Shown here: positions 1 through 9,290 of the stretch, one piece after another
Layout of the letters: every line of letters starts with the position of its first letter
Numbering within the stretch: position 1 is the first letter of the stretch
Source of the DNA: Ectorhizobium quercum
Lineage (GTDB): Bacteria > Pseudomonadota > Alphaproteobacteria > Rhizobiales > Rhizobiaceae
NCBI RefSeq assembly: GCF_026552795.1
Contig: NZ_JANFPI010000003.1
Coordinates: 682,001-746,000 of the forward strand
Reading direction: 5' to 3'
DNA: 64,000 nucleotides
Notes under the pieces: model-generated
What the model was told of the DNA's origin: nothing
The model's database searches: none
Seen by the model: the letters and a program-made list of their open reading frames with translations, nothing else
Translations under genes and position numbers: made by a program

Positions 1-416
1 CCGGTCTTCGCGGCGGCGATCAGAAGGTCGGTCTGGCGGCACAGGAAAGCCGGGATCTGGAGAACGTCCACCACCGGCGCGACAAGGCCGCACTGTTCCT
101 CGGTATGCACGTCGGTCAGCACCGGAAAACCGTATTCCGTCTTCAGGTCGGCGAATATCTCCATCGCCTTGTCGAGGCCGATGCCGCGTTCCGCCTTCAG
201 CGAGGTGCGGTTCGCCTTGTCGAACGACGACTTGTAGACCAGGCCGACGCCCAGCGACTTGCAGATTTCCGTAAGCTTTCCGGCGATCATGAAGGCATGC
301 TCGCGGCTTTCCATCTGGCAGGGCCCGGCGATCAGCGATAGCCTGGCCGTGTTGGAAAAGGTCACGGCGCCCTCGCCGCTTCCGGCAACGACGGTGGTAT
401 TGGCGGAAAGACTCAT
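1..416 (-). CDS. kdsA: 3-deoxy-8-phosphooctulonate synthase (KDO-8-P synthase), partial
   Basis: Condenses phosphoenolpyruvate with arabinose 5-phosphate to KDO-8-phosphate, a cytoplasmic step toward the inner core of lipopolysaccharide. Only the first 138 or so codons are present; the C-terminal half lies beyond the left edge. The visible protein starts MSLSANTTVV and carries family motifs LIAGPCQMES near residue 28, YKSSFDKANRTS near 61 and LTDVHTEEQ near 99, as in the class I DAHP/KDO synthase barrel. The start ATG at 416 lies only 4 nt after the stop of the VOC-domain gene read in the same direction, so the two are probably cotranscribed and translationally coupled. The identification is firm; the state of the missing part is unknown. 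Confidence 0.95.
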   Translation of the reverse strand, partial: MSLSANTTVVAGSGEGAVTFSNTARLSLIAGPCQMESREHAFMIAGKLTEICKSLGVGLVYKSSFDKANRTSLKAERGIGLDKAMEIFADLKTEYGFPVLTDVHTEEQCGLVAPVVDVLQIPAFLCRQTDLLIAAAKT

Positions 417-420
417 GAAC

Positions 421-1314
421 TCACTCCTCGAATGCGAAGACAACGCCCTGTCCCGGAGCGGGCCGGACGAGAATGCGGTGATGACGATGTTCGTAGATGA
501 TGTCGTTGCGGCGAAACAGCGCTTCGACGGCCTCCAGCTTCTGCGTGCGGAAAACGACCGCCGCGCCGCGCAGGCCGCGCTCCGCCCCGGCCTGAAGGCC
601 GAACCAGGCATCGAGGCCTGCCGGCGTCAGCACCGAGATGACGCTGTTTCCGGTGTCGATATCGACCCCGAACGAATGCGCCGTCGCCTCGCGCTGCTCG
701 ATGACGTCCTGAAGGAAGATCTGGAAGTCGGACGGATTGTCCTCGACCAGCACGACGCGGGCGATGCCGGTAACGCCGTTCGCGTGGCTGAGAAGATCCG
801 GCGCGATGGCCGGGCGCTCGCTGGTGCGCTCGCAGCAGAACAGGAAGAAATCCGGCGCGCGCATGTCGGCGGCGAAGGCCAGCCGGAAGCTCGCCTCGGC
901 GCTGGAACCGTCGGGGAGCCTGAAGGGCCGGGAAAACTCCAGCGGATCGCCGCCCGAACAGCCGGCCTTGCGGAAACGGGCATGGTCGGCGCCGGCATCG
1001 TTCGTGCCCAGCACGATGGCCGACAGCCCGTCCTCGCCGCGGCGGAAGCGAAAGGCGCGGTCGCGTGCCACGAACACGTTTCCGGCGGCCACGCTCGCCT
1101 CGAAGGCTTCGCGGGAGGCGACGCCGAGCGGCTCCAGATAGGTCCCGTCCGAAAAAAAGACGCAGGCATTTTCCGTACCGAACGGATGGCGCGCATCCGA
1201 GGCGACCGTGAAGCCGAGCGAACCCAGGCGGGCACGGGCGGCGGCCAGAGACCCCACGGGAAGAACGAGGTGGTCGAGAGCCCGGGGCGACGAAAGCGAT
1301 TTCTGTTTGGACAT
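421..1314 (-). CDS. VOC / glyoxalase-like domain protein
   Basis: A 297-residue protein whose N-terminus (DHLVLPVGSLAAARARLGSL, then FGTENACVFFSDGTYLEPLG) is typical of the glyoxalase-like fold of Pfam glyoxalase_3 type proteins in the vicinal-oxygen-chelate superfamily. A second, weaker repeat unit follows in the C-terminal half (GVTGIARVVLVEDNPSDF). The H, E and other potential metal ligands fit the fold, but the substrate cannot be read from sequence. The start at 1314 was preferred over upstream Met codons because it follows an AAGAGGAG ribosome site with 7 nt spacing, and the extra residues upstream look non-conserved. It precedes kdsA by 4 nt. A role in lipopolysaccharide synthesis is not implied by the family and is only guilt by association. 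Confidence 0.8.
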   Translation of the reverse strand: MSKQKSLSSPRALDHLVLPVGSLAAARARLGSLGFTVASDARHPFGTENACVFFSDGTYLEPLGVASREAFEASVAAGNVFVARDRAFRFRRGEDGLSAIVLGTNDAGADHARFRKAGCSGGDPLEFSRPFRLPDGSSAEASFRLAFAADMRAPDFFLFCCERTSERPAIAPDLLSHANGVTGIARVVLVEDNPSDFQIFLQDVIEQREATAHSFGVDIDTGNSVISVLTPAGLDAWFGLQAGAERGLRGAAVVFRTQKLEAVEALFRRNDIIYEHRHHRILVRPAPGQGVVFAFEE

Positions 1315-1552
1315 GTCCCGCTCCTCTTGACGGATGAAGCCGGTTTGCCCGTTTTCCGCCTTTGATGCAAGCGCCAGCATAAGCCGGGCCTCTCCGGGTT
1401 GCGCGCACTTTCGATCAAACAATGCGGAACCGGGGCCTTTTGCCGCAAAACGCCTTCATTTCCGCGCCGGATTGTTCTAAGGAGCGATTTCGATCCCGGG
1501 AACGGAACCGCCCGTTACGGGTCCACCGTTCAGCCAAGAGGTTTGCGTACCG

Positions 1553-3448
1553 ATGCTCGACACACTGCGAAAGGCCTCCAAGACCTTTGTCGCCAAGCTG
1601 CTGCTCATTCTCCTCGTCGCCTCGTTCGGCATCTGGGGCGTGTCCAGCTCGATCGTCAACGACAACAGCAGCGCCGTGGTGACGGTCGGCGATCAGGAAG
1701 TGAGCGCCCAGGAATTCCAGCTCGCCTACCAGCGCCAGATTTCCGATCTGAGCCGCCAGTTCGGCATGCGGATTTCCGCGGAACAGGCCCGCGCCTTCGG
1801 AATCGACCAGCAGATCTACGCGCAGCTTGCCGCGGGCGCCGCGCTCGACCAGCTTGCGGACGACATGAAGCTCGGTCTTTCCAAGGACCGGCTCGCCTCG
1901 CTGATCGCGGAAGACCCGGCCTTCCGCGCCGTGAACGGCCAGTTCGACCGCCAGCTCTTCACCCAGCGCCTGCGCAATGCGGGCCTGCGCGAGGACGACT
2001 ATATTCTCGAACGCTCCAAGGTCGCCGTCCGCAGCCAGATCGTCGACGCCATTTCGGACGGCTTCACGCCGCCGCAGGTCCTGACCGACGCGCTGAAGCA
2101 CTATCGCGACGAGGCGCGCAGCGTCGATTATCTGCTGCTGACCTATGCCAATATCGATCCGGTCAAGGCCCCGACGGACGACGTGCTGGCCGAATGGTTC
2201 GAGGGGCGCAAGAACCGCTACCGCGCGCCCGAATACCGCACCTTCTCCTATGTCAAGCTCGAACCCTCCGACATCGCCGATGCGTCCGGCATTTCCGAAG
2301 ACGACATGCGGGCCGAATTCGAACGCCGCAAGGACAGCTATCGCAAGGCGGAAACCCGCACCATCGAGCAGCTCACCTTCCCCAACAAGGAAATGGCAGA
2401 TGCGGCCGCGCTCGAACTGCGCAAGGGCGACGTGACCTTCGACCGGCTGGTCAGCGACCAGGGCAAGACCTCCGCCGACGTGCTGCTCGGCGACTTCACC
2501 CGCGACGGCATGCCCGACCCGACCATCGCCGAAGCGGCCTTTGCCGTATCGACCGACGGCGGCACCACCCCGGTCGTCGAGGGCATATTCGGCCCCGCCA
2601 TCATCCGCGTGACGAATATCCGCCCGGAAAGCGCGCGCAGCTTCGAGGAAGCGCAGGAGGAAATCCGCAAGGATCTCGCCGAAACCGCGGCGGTCGAGGA
2701 AGTCCACAGCATTCACGACCGCTATGAAGACCTGCGCGGTGGCGGCTCCACGCTGGAGGAAGCGGCCCAGCAGCTTAACCTGACGGCCGTGACGGTCAAC
2801 GGCATCGACGCCGCCGGCAAGGACGAAGAGGGCGAGGAGGTGAAATCCCTGCCCGCCGCCCAGGCGCTCGTCGCGGAAGTGTTCAAGACCGAGGTCGGCC
2901 AGGAAGCCCTGCCCGTGAACGTCGGACAGGCCGGCTATGTCTGGTTCGACGTCAAGGATGTGACGCCGGAGCGCGATCGCACGCTCGATGAAGCCCGCGA
3001 AGCCGTCCTCGCCGACTGGACCGCCGAACAGCAACGCGAGACGCTGGCGGCACTGGCCGCCACGCTGGAGGATCGCATCCAGAAGGGCGCAACGATTGCC
3101 GATATCGCCGGGGAACTCGGCATTGCCGTCGAAACCAAGGCGGGCGTTCGCCGTCTGGCCGACGACCCCGTTCTGGGGCCGAATGGCGTTGCCGCCGCCT
3201 TCTCCGGTCCGCTCGGAACCGTGGCCGAGGCCGAGGGCGCCGACCGCCAGAGCCGCATCCTGCTCGTCGTGACCGATGTCAGCGACCAGCCCACCTTCGA
3301 CGCGCTGGAGGACCAGAACCAGCAGATCGCGGCGATCGCCGCCGCTGCCGGAGACGATATCCTCGACCAGATGGTCGGACGCCTCCAGGCCGAATACGGC
3401 GTGACGATCAATCGCACGCTCGCCGAGCAGGCAATGGTTCTGCAATAA
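1553..3448 (+). CDS. ppiD: PpiD-like membrane-anchored peptidyl-prolyl isomerase / chaperone (SurA N-terminal domain)
   Basis: Periplasmic folding factor anchored in the inner membrane. The 631-residue product has a short cytoplasmic N-terminus ([15 protein letters not shown]), one transmembrane helix at about residues 15-34, then a SurA_N-type chaperone region (about 40-160) with the family-typical pattern [19 protein letters not shown], and a parvulin-like rotamase region at about 265-360 ([18 protein letters not shown], then [19 protein letters not shown]). The parvulin part is degenerate, as in many alphaproteobacterial PpiD proteins, so chaperone activity is more certain than isomerase activity. 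A weak AAGAGG lies upstream of the ATG. The gene opens the trp-moa cluster, with trpD starting 14 nt after its stop, an arrangement typical of Rhizobiaceae. Confidence 0.9.
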   Translation: MLDTLRKASKTFVAKLLLILLVASFGIWGVSSSIVNDNSSAVVTVGDQEVSAQEFQLAYQRQISDLSRQFGMRISAEQARAFGIDQQIYAQLAAGAALDQLADDMKLGLSKDRLASLIAEDPAFRAVNGQFDRQLFTQRLRNAGLREDDYILERSKVAVRSQIVDAISDGFTPPQVLTDALKHYRDEARSVDYLLLTYANIDPVKAPTDDVLAEWFEGRKNRYRAPEYRTFSYVKLEPSDIADASGISEDDMRAEFERRKDSYRKAETRTIEQLTFPNKEMADAAALELRKGDVTFDRLVSDQGKTSADVLLGDFTRDGMPDPTIAEAAFAVSTDGGTTPVVEGIFGPAIIRVTNIRPESARSFEEAQEEIRKDLAETAAVEEVHSIHDRYEDLRGGGSTLEEAAQQLNLTAVTVNGIDAAGKDEEGEEVKSLPAAQALVAEVFKTEVGQEALPVNVGQAGYVWFDVKDVTPERDRTLDEAREAVLADWTAEQQRETLAALAATLEDRIQKGATIADIAGELGIAVETKAGVRRLADDPVLGPNGVAAAFSGPLGTVAEAEGADRQSRILLVVTDVSDQPTFDALEDQNQQIAAIAAAAGDDILDQMVGRLQAEYGVTINRTLAEQAMVLQ

Positions 3449-3462
3449 GGGAGAAAACCGTC

Positions 3463-4491
3463 ATGGCTGACCTCAAGCCGTTCATCGCCAGGATCGCCAA
3501 CCGCGAACCGCTGACGCGGGACGATGCGCGCGCGGCATTCGACATCCTGATGTCCGGCGAAGCGACGCCCTCGCAGATCGGCGGCTTCCTGATGGCGTTG
3601 CGCGTGCGCGGCGAGACCGTGCCGGAAATCGTCGGCGCCGTCGAAACCATGCGCGCCAAGATGCTGCGCATCGAAGCCCCGGCCAATGCCGTCGATATCG
3701 TCGGCACGGGCGGCGACGGCATGAACACCTACAATATTTCCACGCTGGCGGCGCTGATCACCGCCGGTGCGGGTGTGCCGGTCGCCAAGCACGGCAACAG
3801 GGCGCAAAGCTCCAAATCGGGCGTGGCGGACACGCTCTCGGTGCTCGGCGTCAATCTGGACGCCTCCCCGGACGTCATTTCCCGCTGCATTTCGGAAGCG
3901 GGCATCGGCTTCATGTTCGCGCAGGTCCACCACTCGGCCATGCGCCATGTGGGGCCCACCCGCGTCGAACTGGGCACCCGCACCATCTTCAACATTCTCG
4001 GGCCACTGTCCAATCCGGCAGGCGCGAAACGCCAGCTTCTCGGCGTCTATTCCCCGGTCTGGTGCCAGCCGATAGCCGAAGTGCTGCGCGACCTCGGCTC
4101 CGAATGCGTCTGGGTCGTGCATGGGCAGGGCATGGACGAGATCGCCACCACCGGCACCACGGAAGTAACCGCGCTCGAAGACGGCAGGATCCGCTCGTTC
4201 CAGCTCTCGCCCGCCGATTTCGGCCTGCCGACCGTGACGCCGGACGATCTCCGGGGCGGCGACGGCCAGGCCAATGCGGCCGCGCTGCGCGCCGTTCTCG
4301 GCGGCGCCCGCAACGCCTATCGCGACGTTTCGCTGGCCAACGCCGCAGCGGCGCTGGTGATTGCCGGCAAGGCCGAGACCATCGCCGACGGCATGAGGCG
4401 CGCCACCCAATCGCTGGAAGACGGCAGCGCCGCCGTCGCTCTGGAACAGCTGGTCGCCGTTTCCAACGCCGTTCAGGAAAAAGCCCGATGA
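3463..4491 (+). CDS. trpD: anthranilate phosphoribosyltransferase
   Basis: Transfers the phosphoribosyl group of PRPP to anthranilate in tryptophan synthesis. The 342-residue length is typical. The glycine-rich PRPP-binding motif [17 protein letters not shown] begins at about residue 82, followed by [18 protein letters not shown] and the later motif [26 protein letters not shown] ribosome site precedes the ATG at 3463. The stop codon overlaps the start of trpC in an ATGA arrangement at 4488-4491, which indicates translational coupling. No trp attenuator or leader peptide is visible immediately upstream; the gene probably depends on the transcript from ppiD or earlier. Confidence 0.98.
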   Translation: MADLKPFIARIANREPLTRDDARAAFDILMSGEATPSQIGGFLMALRVRGETVPEIVGAVETMRAKMLRIEAPANAVDIVGTGGDGMNTYNISTLAALITAGAGVPVAKHGNRAQSSKSGVADTLSVLGVNLDASPDVISRCISEAGIGFMFAQVHHSAMRHVGPTRVELGTRTIFNILGPLSNPAGAKRQLLGVYSPVWCQPIAEVLRDLGSECVWVVHGQGMDEIATTGTTEVTALEDGRIRSFQLSPADFGLPTVTPDDLRGGDGQANAAALRAVLGGARNAYRDVSLANAAAALVIAGKAETIADGMRRATQSLEDGSAAVALEQLVAVSNAVQEKAR

Positions 4492-5291
4492 CCGACATCC
4501 TGAAGAAGATCGGGGCCTACAAGCGCGAGGAGATCGCCGCCGCCAAAAGCGCGGTCCCGCTGGCCGACCTCAAGGCCCGCATCGCCGGCCAGAGCGCGCC
4601 GCGCGGCTTTCTGAAGGCGTTGCAGGCCAAGAAGGCCGAAGGCCGCTTCGGCCTGATCGCCGAGATCAAGAAGGCGAGCCCGTCGAAGGGCCTCATCCGC
4701 CCGGATTTCGACCCGCCGGCGCTGGCCGAAGCCTATGAGCGCGGCGGCGCGGCCTGCCTGTCCGTGCTGACCGACAGGCCGAGCTTCCAGGGCGCGCCGG
4801 AATTCCTGACGGCGGCCCGCACGGCCTGCGCCCTTCCCGCGCTGCGCAAGGATTTCCTGTTCGACACCTATCAGGTCAGCGAGGCGCGCGCCTGGGGTGC
4901 GGATTGCATCCTCGTCATCATGGCCTCGCTGTCCGACGACGATGCGAGGCGGCTCGAGGACGAGGCCTTCGCGCTCGGCATGGACGTTCTGGTCGAGGTG
5001 CATGACGAGGCCGAAATGGAACGGGCGTTGACGCTGTCCTCCCCGCTCATCGGCATCAACAACCGCAATCTGCGCACCTTCGACGTGGATCTGGCCACGA
5101 GCGAACGCCTCGCCTCTATGGTGCCCTCCGACCGGATTCTCGTGGGCGAAAGCGGCATCTTCACCCATGCGGACTGCGAGCGGCTGGCGAAAGCCGGCAT
5201 CTCCACCTTCCTCGTCGGCGAAAGCCTGATGCGCAAGGACGACGTGACGGCGGCGACCCGGTTGCTGCTCGACGGCACGGTCGCAGCCTGA
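4488..5291 (+). CDS. trpC: indole-3-glycerol phosphate synthase
   Basis: Closes the indole ring in tryptophan synthesis by converting carboxyphenylamino-deoxyribulose phosphate to indole-3-glycerol phosphate. The 267-residue protein shows the barrel motifs [20 protein letters not shown] (catalytic lysine), [42 protein letters not shown] and ILVGESGI. It is a monofunctional TrpC, not fused to TrpF. The start overlaps the trpD stop by 4 nt and the stop overlaps the moaC start by 1 nt (TGATG), so this gene is embedded in a tightly packed operon linking tryptophan and molybdenum cofactor genes. Confidence 0.98.
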   Translation: MTDILKKIGAYKREEIAAAKSAVPLADLKARIAGQSAPRGFLKALQAKKAEGRFGLIAEIKKASPSKGLIRPDFDPPALAEAYERGGAACLSVLTDRPSFQGAPEFLTAARTACALPALRKDFLFDTYQVSEARAWGADCILVIMASLSDDDARRLEDEAFALGMDVLVEVHDEAEMERALTLSSPLIGINNRNLRTFDVDLATSERLASMVPSDRILVGESGIFTHADCERLAKAGISTFLVGESLMRKDDVTAATRLLLDGTVAA

Positions 5292-5782
5292 TGGGCGGGC
5301 CCGGCGACCTGACGCATCTCAACGCCACCGGCGAGGCGAACATGGTCGATGTCGGCGGCAAGGCCGAAACGATCCGCGAGGCGACCGCCGAGGGGCACGT
5401 CCGCATGAAGCCGCAAACGCTGGGGGTCATCCTCGCCGGCGACGCCAAAAAGGGTGACGTCATCGGCACGGCGCGGCTGGCCGGGATCATGGCCGCCAAG
5501 AAGACCTCCGATCTCATTCCGCTCTGTCACCCGTTGCCGGTCAGCAAGGTGTCCGTCGAAATCGTGGAGGATGCCGCATTGCCCGGCCTGCGCGTTTCCG
5601 CCACGGTGAAGCTCACCGGCCGCACCGGCGTCGAGATGGAAGCCCTGACCGCCGTTTCCGTCGCCTGCCTCACCGTCTACGACATGGCCAAGGCCATCGA
5701 AAAGGACATGGAGATCGGCGGCATCCGCCTTCTGGCCAAAAGCGGCGGCAAGTCCGGCGAATACCGCCGCCCGGAGAACTGA
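5291..5782 (+). CDS. moaC: cyclic pyranopterin monophosphate synthase
   Basis: Acts with MoaA to form cyclic pyranopterin monophosphate, the first stable intermediate in molybdenum cofactor synthesis. The 163-residue product has the MoaC signatures [14 protein letters not shown] near residue 18, [13 protein letters not shown] near residue 75 and [20 protein letters not shown] near the C-terminus. It begins inside the trpC stop codon (TGATG), and moeA follows after 1 nt. moaA is not in the window. The tryptophan/molybdopterin linkage is a known gene-order feature of rhizobia and has no obvious biochemical reason. Confidence 0.98.
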   Translation: MGGPGDLTHLNATGEANMVDVGGKAETIREATAEGHVRMKPQTLGVILAGDAKKGDVIGTARLAGIMAAKKTSDLIPLCHPLPVSKVSVEIVEDAALPGLRVSATVKLTGRTGVEMEALTAVSVACLTVYDMAKAIEKDMEIGGIRLLAKSGGKSGEYRRPEN

Positions 5783-5783
5783 C

Positions 5784-6998
5784 GTGGCACCGCTGATCCC
5801 CGTCGACGAGGCGCTGGCGCGCATCCTCGGACACGCCCGTCCCGTAACGCAAGACGAAACGGTTCCCCTTACGGAAGCCGACGGACGCGTCCTTGCCCGC
5901 GACCTCGCCGCCCGGCTGACCCAACCGCCGTTCGACGCATCGGCTATGGACGGCTATGCCGTGCGCGCCGCCGACGCCCCGGATGGCGCGGAGCTGGCGG
6001 TCGTCGGCGTTTCCGCCGCCGGCGCATCGTGGCCGCGCACGCTCGAAGCCGGCCAGGCCGTACGCATTTTCACCGGGGCGCCCGTGCCCGCAGGCGCCGA
6101 CAGCGTCGTCATTCAGGAAAACACCGCAACGCTCCGGAACGGCCTCATCCGCGTGACCGCGGCAGCCGCACCGGGCGCCAATATCCGCAGGCGCGGTCAG
6201 GATTTCGCCGAGGGCGAGGTGCTGTTCACGGCCGGCACCGTCATGGATTTCACCCGCCTGACGCTGGCGGCGGCAATGGACCACGGCGTGCTTGCCGTGC
6301 GGCGCAGGCCGCTGGTTGCCGTCCTGGCAACCGGCGACGAACTCGTCCGGCCCGGCGAGCCGCGCAGCCCGGACCAGATCGTCGCCTCCAGCATCTACGG
6401 CATGGCCGCCTTCGTAAAGGCGGCGGGCGCCGATGTCCTCGATCTTGGCATCGCGCGCGACACGGAGGCCGATATCGCCGCCGCCGCCCGCCGCGCCGCC
6501 GACGCCGGCGCGGATGTCCTCGTGACGATGGGCGGCGCCTCGGTGGGCGACCATGACCTCGTTCAGCCGGTTCTGAAAAAGATAGGCATGGAACTGGATT
6601 TCTGGCGGATCGCCATGCGGCCCGGCAAACCGCTGATGGTCGGCAGGCTGGGCGGCATGCAGGTGCTTGGCCTGCCCGGCAATCCGGTCTCGACGCTCGT
6701 CTGCTCGCTGCTGTTTCTGGAGCCGCTGATCCGCAAGCTCGCCGGTCTGCCCCCCGTCCCCCGCCTTGCGACGGCCGTCGCCGGCGCGGATCTCCCCGCC
6801 AACGACCATCGTCAGGATTACATGCGCGCCCGGCTTGAAACCGGCAGCGGCGGCGAGCGGGTCGTCTTCGCCGCACCGCGGCAGGATTCGTCGCAGATGA
6901 AGGTTCTCGCCCGTTCGGACTGCCTCGTCATCCGGCCTCCGCACGCGCCGGCCCTTGCCGCCGGCAGTCCCTGCCCGGTCCTGCTGATACGGCCTTGA
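5784..6998 (+). CDS. moeA: molybdopterin molybdenumtransferase
   Basis: Inserts molybdate into adenylylated molybdopterin to give active cofactor. The start is GTG at 5784, one base after the moaC stop; this gives a 404-residue protein of normal MoeA length. Motifs include PPFDASAMDGYAVRAAD near residue 50, ATGDELVRPGE near 180, TMGGASVGDHDLVQPVL near 250 and MRPGKPLMVGRLGG followed by LGLPGNPVSTLVCS. In other rhizobia lexA usually follows in this operon; here a RIME-like repeat and a bestrophin-like gene follow instead, so the operon seems to end here. Confidence 0.97.
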   Translation: MAPLIPVDEALARILGHARPVTQDETVPLTEADGRVLARDLAARLTQPPFDASAMDGYAVRAADAPDGAELAVVGVSAAGASWPRTLEAGQAVRIFTGAPVPAGADSVVIQENTATLRNGLIRVTAAAAPGANIRRRGQDFAEGEVLFTAGTVMDFTRLTLAAAMDHGVLAVRRRPLVAVLATGDELVRPGEPRSPDQIVASSIYGMAAFVKAAGADVLDLGIARDTEADIAAAARRAADAGADVLVTMGGASVGDHDLVQPVLKKIGMELDFWRIAMRPGKPLMVGRLGGMQVLGLPGNPVSTLVCSLLFLEPLIRKLAGLPPVPRLATAVAGADLPANDHRQDYMRARLETGSGGERVVFAAPRQDSSQMKVLARSDCLVIRPPHAPALAAGSPCPVLLIRP

Positions 6999-7017
6999 AC
7001 CCGCCGGCGCGTGTGCC

Positions 7018-7121
7018 TGGAGCATTTCCGCTTTTCTCCGAATCGTGAAAACGCTCCAGCTCTTCGTTTTCACGCATTTCCGGGCGCAAAACCGCTTCAC
7101 ACTTTTGCTGGAAATGCTCTA
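7018..7121. repeat. RIME-like palindromic intergenic repeat, copy 1
   Basis: About 104 bp between moeA and the bestrophin-like gene. Its outer ends are inverted (GGAGCATTTCC at 7019 and GGAAATGCTCT at 7110), and an inner inverted pair surrounds GTGAAAACGCTCCAGC and CTTCGTTTTCAC. The block GCAAAACCGCTTCAC recurs in inverted form in the copies near 8100 and 9020. Architecture and sequence resemble the Rhizobium-specific intergenic mosaic elements. The transcript could fold into a large stem-loop and act as terminator or mRNA stabiliser; that is inference. Confidence 0.75.
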
Positions 7122-7152
7122 AGGGAAAACGGACTTCCCGAGAGACACTGCC

Positions 7153-8073
7153 ATGATCGTCCATCCCCGCCCGACCCTTCTCAAGCTTTTCTTCATCCGG
7201 CGCGGAACGATGCTGCGAAAGATCTGGCCGCAACTTCTGGCGGTCGCGCTCATGTCCGCCGCCATCGTCTATGTGCATGACATAGAACCGAATTACCTGC
7301 CCTTCTATAACAATTCGGGGCCGTTCACGCTTCTCGGCATCGCGCTTTCGATCTTTCTCAGCTTTCGAAACAATGCCTGCTACGACCGCTGGTGGGAGGC
7401 GCGCAAGCAATGGGGCGACATGATCCATGTCAGCCGGGCAGTCATCCGCCAGACCATGCTGCTCAGTGGAACGGCGGAAGGCGAGCGGATTCGCGAACGC
7501 GTCCTGAAGCTGATCATGGCCCATATCCAGGCGATGGTGCCGCATCTGCGTCCGAGCGCGGAGAACAAGGCTCTGCCGATGCTGGAGGGCAACGTGCTGG
7601 AGCGCTACCGCACCAGCCGCAATCCGCCCGCGGTCATCCTCGAAGCGGCCTCGGCGGACCTGGCGGAAGCCGTGCGCAAGGGGCTGATCAGCGACATCTC
7701 GTTCCAGACGATCGACAACACGATCACCCAGCTCGCCCACACGCAGGTGGCCTGCGAACGCATCCTGCTGACGCCCGTTCCGTTCGGCTATTCGCTGCTG
7801 TTGCACCGCACGGCCTATATCTTCTGCTTCCTGCTGCCGTTCGGCTTCGCCGACCTGCTGTCCTGGTCGACGCCGATCGCGTCGGCCCTCATCGCCTACA
7901 CCTTCTTCGGCCTCGATGCCCTGGGCGACGAGCTGGAGGAGCCCTTCGGCACGGAGGAGAACGACCTGCCGCTCGCCGCGATGGCCGACACCGCCGGCCT
8001 GTCGATCCGCGAGGCGCTCGGCGAGAAGGACCTGCCACCCTTGCCCCAGCCGAAAGACTTCCTGCTGCTTTAG
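7153..8073 (+). CDS. bestrophin family (UPF0187) membrane protein, probable anion channel
   Basis: A 306-residue integral membrane protein of the bestrophin/UPF0187 family. The family hallmark is clear in LSIFLSFRNNACYDRWWEAR at about residues 63-82, followed by a conserved RQTMLL stretch and TQVACERILLTPVPFGYSLL near 200. Predicted membrane helices lie at about 23-42, 55-72, 212-232 and 237-257. Bacterial bestrophins characterised so far form pentameric ion channels; ion selectivity cannot be told from sequence. The gene stands alone between two RIME-like repeats, and a start at ATG 7153 follows a region with little Shine-Dalgarno signal (GAGAGACACTGCC). Confidence 0.88.
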   Translation: MIVHPRPTLLKLFFIRRGTMLRKIWPQLLAVALMSAAIVYVHDIEPNYLPFYNNSGPFTLLGIALSIFLSFRNNACYDRWWEARKQWGDMIHVSRAVIRQTMLLSGTAEGERIRERVLKLIMAHIQAMVPHLRPSAENKALPMLEGNVLERYRTSRNPPAVILEAASADLAEAVRKGLISDISFQTIDNTITQLAHTQVACERILLTPVPFGYSLLLHRTAYIFCFLLPFGFADLLSWSTPIASALIAYTFFGLDALGDELEEPFGTEENDLPLAAMADTAGLSIREALGEKDLPPLPQPKDFLLL

Positions 8074-8074
8074 A

Positions 8075-8177
8075 AGCAATTCCAGCAAAAGTGGAAACCG
8101 GTTTTGCGTCCGGAATTGCGTGAAAACAAAGACGTAGAGCATTGAAGGTGATCCCGTTTTCAACGGCAATGCTCTGG
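8075..8177. repeat. RIME-like palindromic intergenic repeat, copy 2
   Basis: Begins just after the bestrophin-like stop codon. It carries AATTCCAGCAAAAGTGG, ACCGGTTTTGCGTCCGG and AATTGCGTGAAAAC in the opposite orientation to the copy at 7018-7121. A second half with AGAGCATTGAAGG and GGCAATGCTCT forms its own inverted ends. Being directly downstream of a stop codon, it may fold in the 3' end of the transcript. Confidence 0.75.
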
Positions 8178-8214
8178 GTGTAGTCTCGGGCCGTTCAACA
8201 CGGGAGAACGCGCC

Positions 8215-8748
8215 ATGCTGGAACCGATGCCGCTTTCCGAGGTCTACCGGCACATCGAGCCGGGCCCGGTCGTTCTGATGACGACGCGCTACCGGGGCAG
8301 GCCCAACGTCATGACCATGTCCTGGCACATGATGATGGAATTCACCCCGCCGACCATCGCCTGCCTCGTCTCGTCGGGCGATTACAGTTTCAAGGGGCTG
8401 AAGCGCAGCCGCGAATGCGTGATCGCCATTCCGGGCGCCGAAATGGCGCGCACAACGGTCGGCATCGGCAATTGCACCGGCGCGGATGAGGACAAGTTCG
8501 ACCGTTTCGGGCTGACGGCCATCGCCGCATCGGCGGTCTCCCCGCCGCTGATCGGGGAATGCTTCGTCAACATCGAATGCAAGGTGGTCGATACGACGCT
8601 GGTCAACCGCTATAATCTGTTCGTGCTGGAGGCGGTCGCGGCATGGCGGACGGAGGACGCCGACGACCGCAAGACCATCCACCATCGCGGCTACGGGCGC
8701 TTCGCCGTCGATGGCGAGATCGTCAAGCTGCCCTCCGCCATGCCCTGA
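8215..8748 (+). CDS. flavin reductase-like domain protein
   Basis: The 177-residue protein has the split-barrel FMN-binding fold of the flavin reductase-like family: PGPVVLMTTRYRGRPNVMTM near residue 16, SWHMMMEFTPPTIACLVSS and the late motif FVNIECKVVDTTLV. Such proteins reduce flavin for a partner monooxygenase or simply bind FMN. No partner oxygenase is adjacent, so substrate and partner are unknown. A GGGAG-type ribosome site (ACACGGGAGAACGCGCC) precedes the ATG. Read from its own promoter or by read-through across the RIME-like repeat. Confidence 0.85.
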   Translation: MLEPMPLSEVYRHIEPGPVVLMTTRYRGRPNVMTMSWHMMMEFTPPTIACLVSSGDYSFKGLKRSRECVIAIPGAEMARTTVGIGNCTGADEDKFDRFGLTAIAASAVSPPLIGECFVNIECKVVDTTLVNRYNLFVLEAVAAWRTEDADDRKTIHHRGYGRFAVDGEIVKLPSAMP

Positions 8749-8803
8749 CGGGAACGGAAACGCGGCCTTCGCCGTTTCCCCCGAAAGCACGGAGGACAGA
8801 CCG

Positions 8804-8995
8804 ATGCCCGCAAAATCCAAAGCCCAGCAGAAAGCCGCCGGCATGGCGCTCGCGGCCAAGCGCGGAGAAATTCCGAAATCGGAACTGAAAGGCGCGGCTC
8901 TCGACATGCTGGAAAGCATGACGGAAAAGGAGCTGGAAGACTTCGCCTCCACGTCCCACGACGATCTGCCCGAACACGTCGAGGACAAGGATTAA
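8804..8995 (+). CDS. small DUF3008-type protein
   Basis: A 63-residue, lysine- and alanine-rich protein beginning MPAKSKAQQKAAGMALAAKR and ending in an acidic tail (EHVEDKD). This matches the small DUF3008 family common in alphaproteobacteria, whose function is unknown. It also contains the pattern ALDMLESMTEKELEDFAST. The start at 8804 has a good GGAGGAC ribosome site 7 nt upstream, which is why longer upstream extensions were not used. It lies 55 nt after the flavin reductase-like gene and may share its transcript. Confidence 0.8.
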   Translation: MPAKSKAQQKAAGMALAAKRGEIPKSELKGAALDMLESMTEKELEDFASTSHDDLPEHVEDKD

Positions 8996-9050
8996 AGCGT
9001 CTCCGAAAAACGCGTGAAGCGGTTTTGCGATACGCGGCAACGCTCCCCGC
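8996..9050. repeat. RIME-like repeat fragment, copy 3
   Basis: Directly after the stop of the DUF3008-type gene. It holds AAAGCGTCTCCGAAAAACG followed by CGTGAAGCGGTTTTGCG, the latter matching the inverted core of the copy at 7018-7121. It is shorter than the other two copies and looks like a truncated member. Confidence 0.55.
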
Positions 9051-9126
9051 GCGCTGGGGAAAATCGCGGCTTCGCACTTTGCCTCTTGCCAAGCCACCCT
9101 CAGGCCGGATAATGGCGGCGAAGTCT

Positions 9127-9290
9127 GTTGGGAGAAACCGGTTCTTTCCGGTGCCGAAGGAGCAACCGCCCCGGAAACTCTCAGGCAAAAGGACCAGCAG
9201 GCGGTCAGACGACTCTGGAGAGTAGCCTCGTCTTCACCGACGGGCTCGCCGAAGGGATAACAATCTCAGGCGACAAGGACAGAGGGGGCT
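9127..9290 (+). promoter_or_regulatory. tandem glycine riboswitch (two aptamers)
   Basis: Two consecutive glycine aptamers precede gcvT. The first has GGGAGA at 9130, GCCGAAGGAGCAA at 9153-9165 and AACTCTCAGGCAAAAGGACC near 9176. The second has GACTCTGGAGAGT at 9211-9223, GCCGAAGGGATAACAATC at 9248 and CTCAGGCGACAAGGACAG near 9265. These are the conserved core strings of the gcvT riboswitch class. It is normally an ON switch that raises glycine cleavage expression when glycine is abundant. After it, ATGCAC pairs with GTGCAT around 9301-9317 and GTTGCG with CGCAAC at 9324-9353, just ahead of the gcvT ribosome site at 9357. These hairpins are candidates for the expression platform. Confidence 0.95.

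Noticed and set aside
1415..3445. A 676-codon open frame on the minus strand opposite ppiD
   Set aside because: Same antisense artefact; the sense strand codes for a recognised PpiD-like protein.
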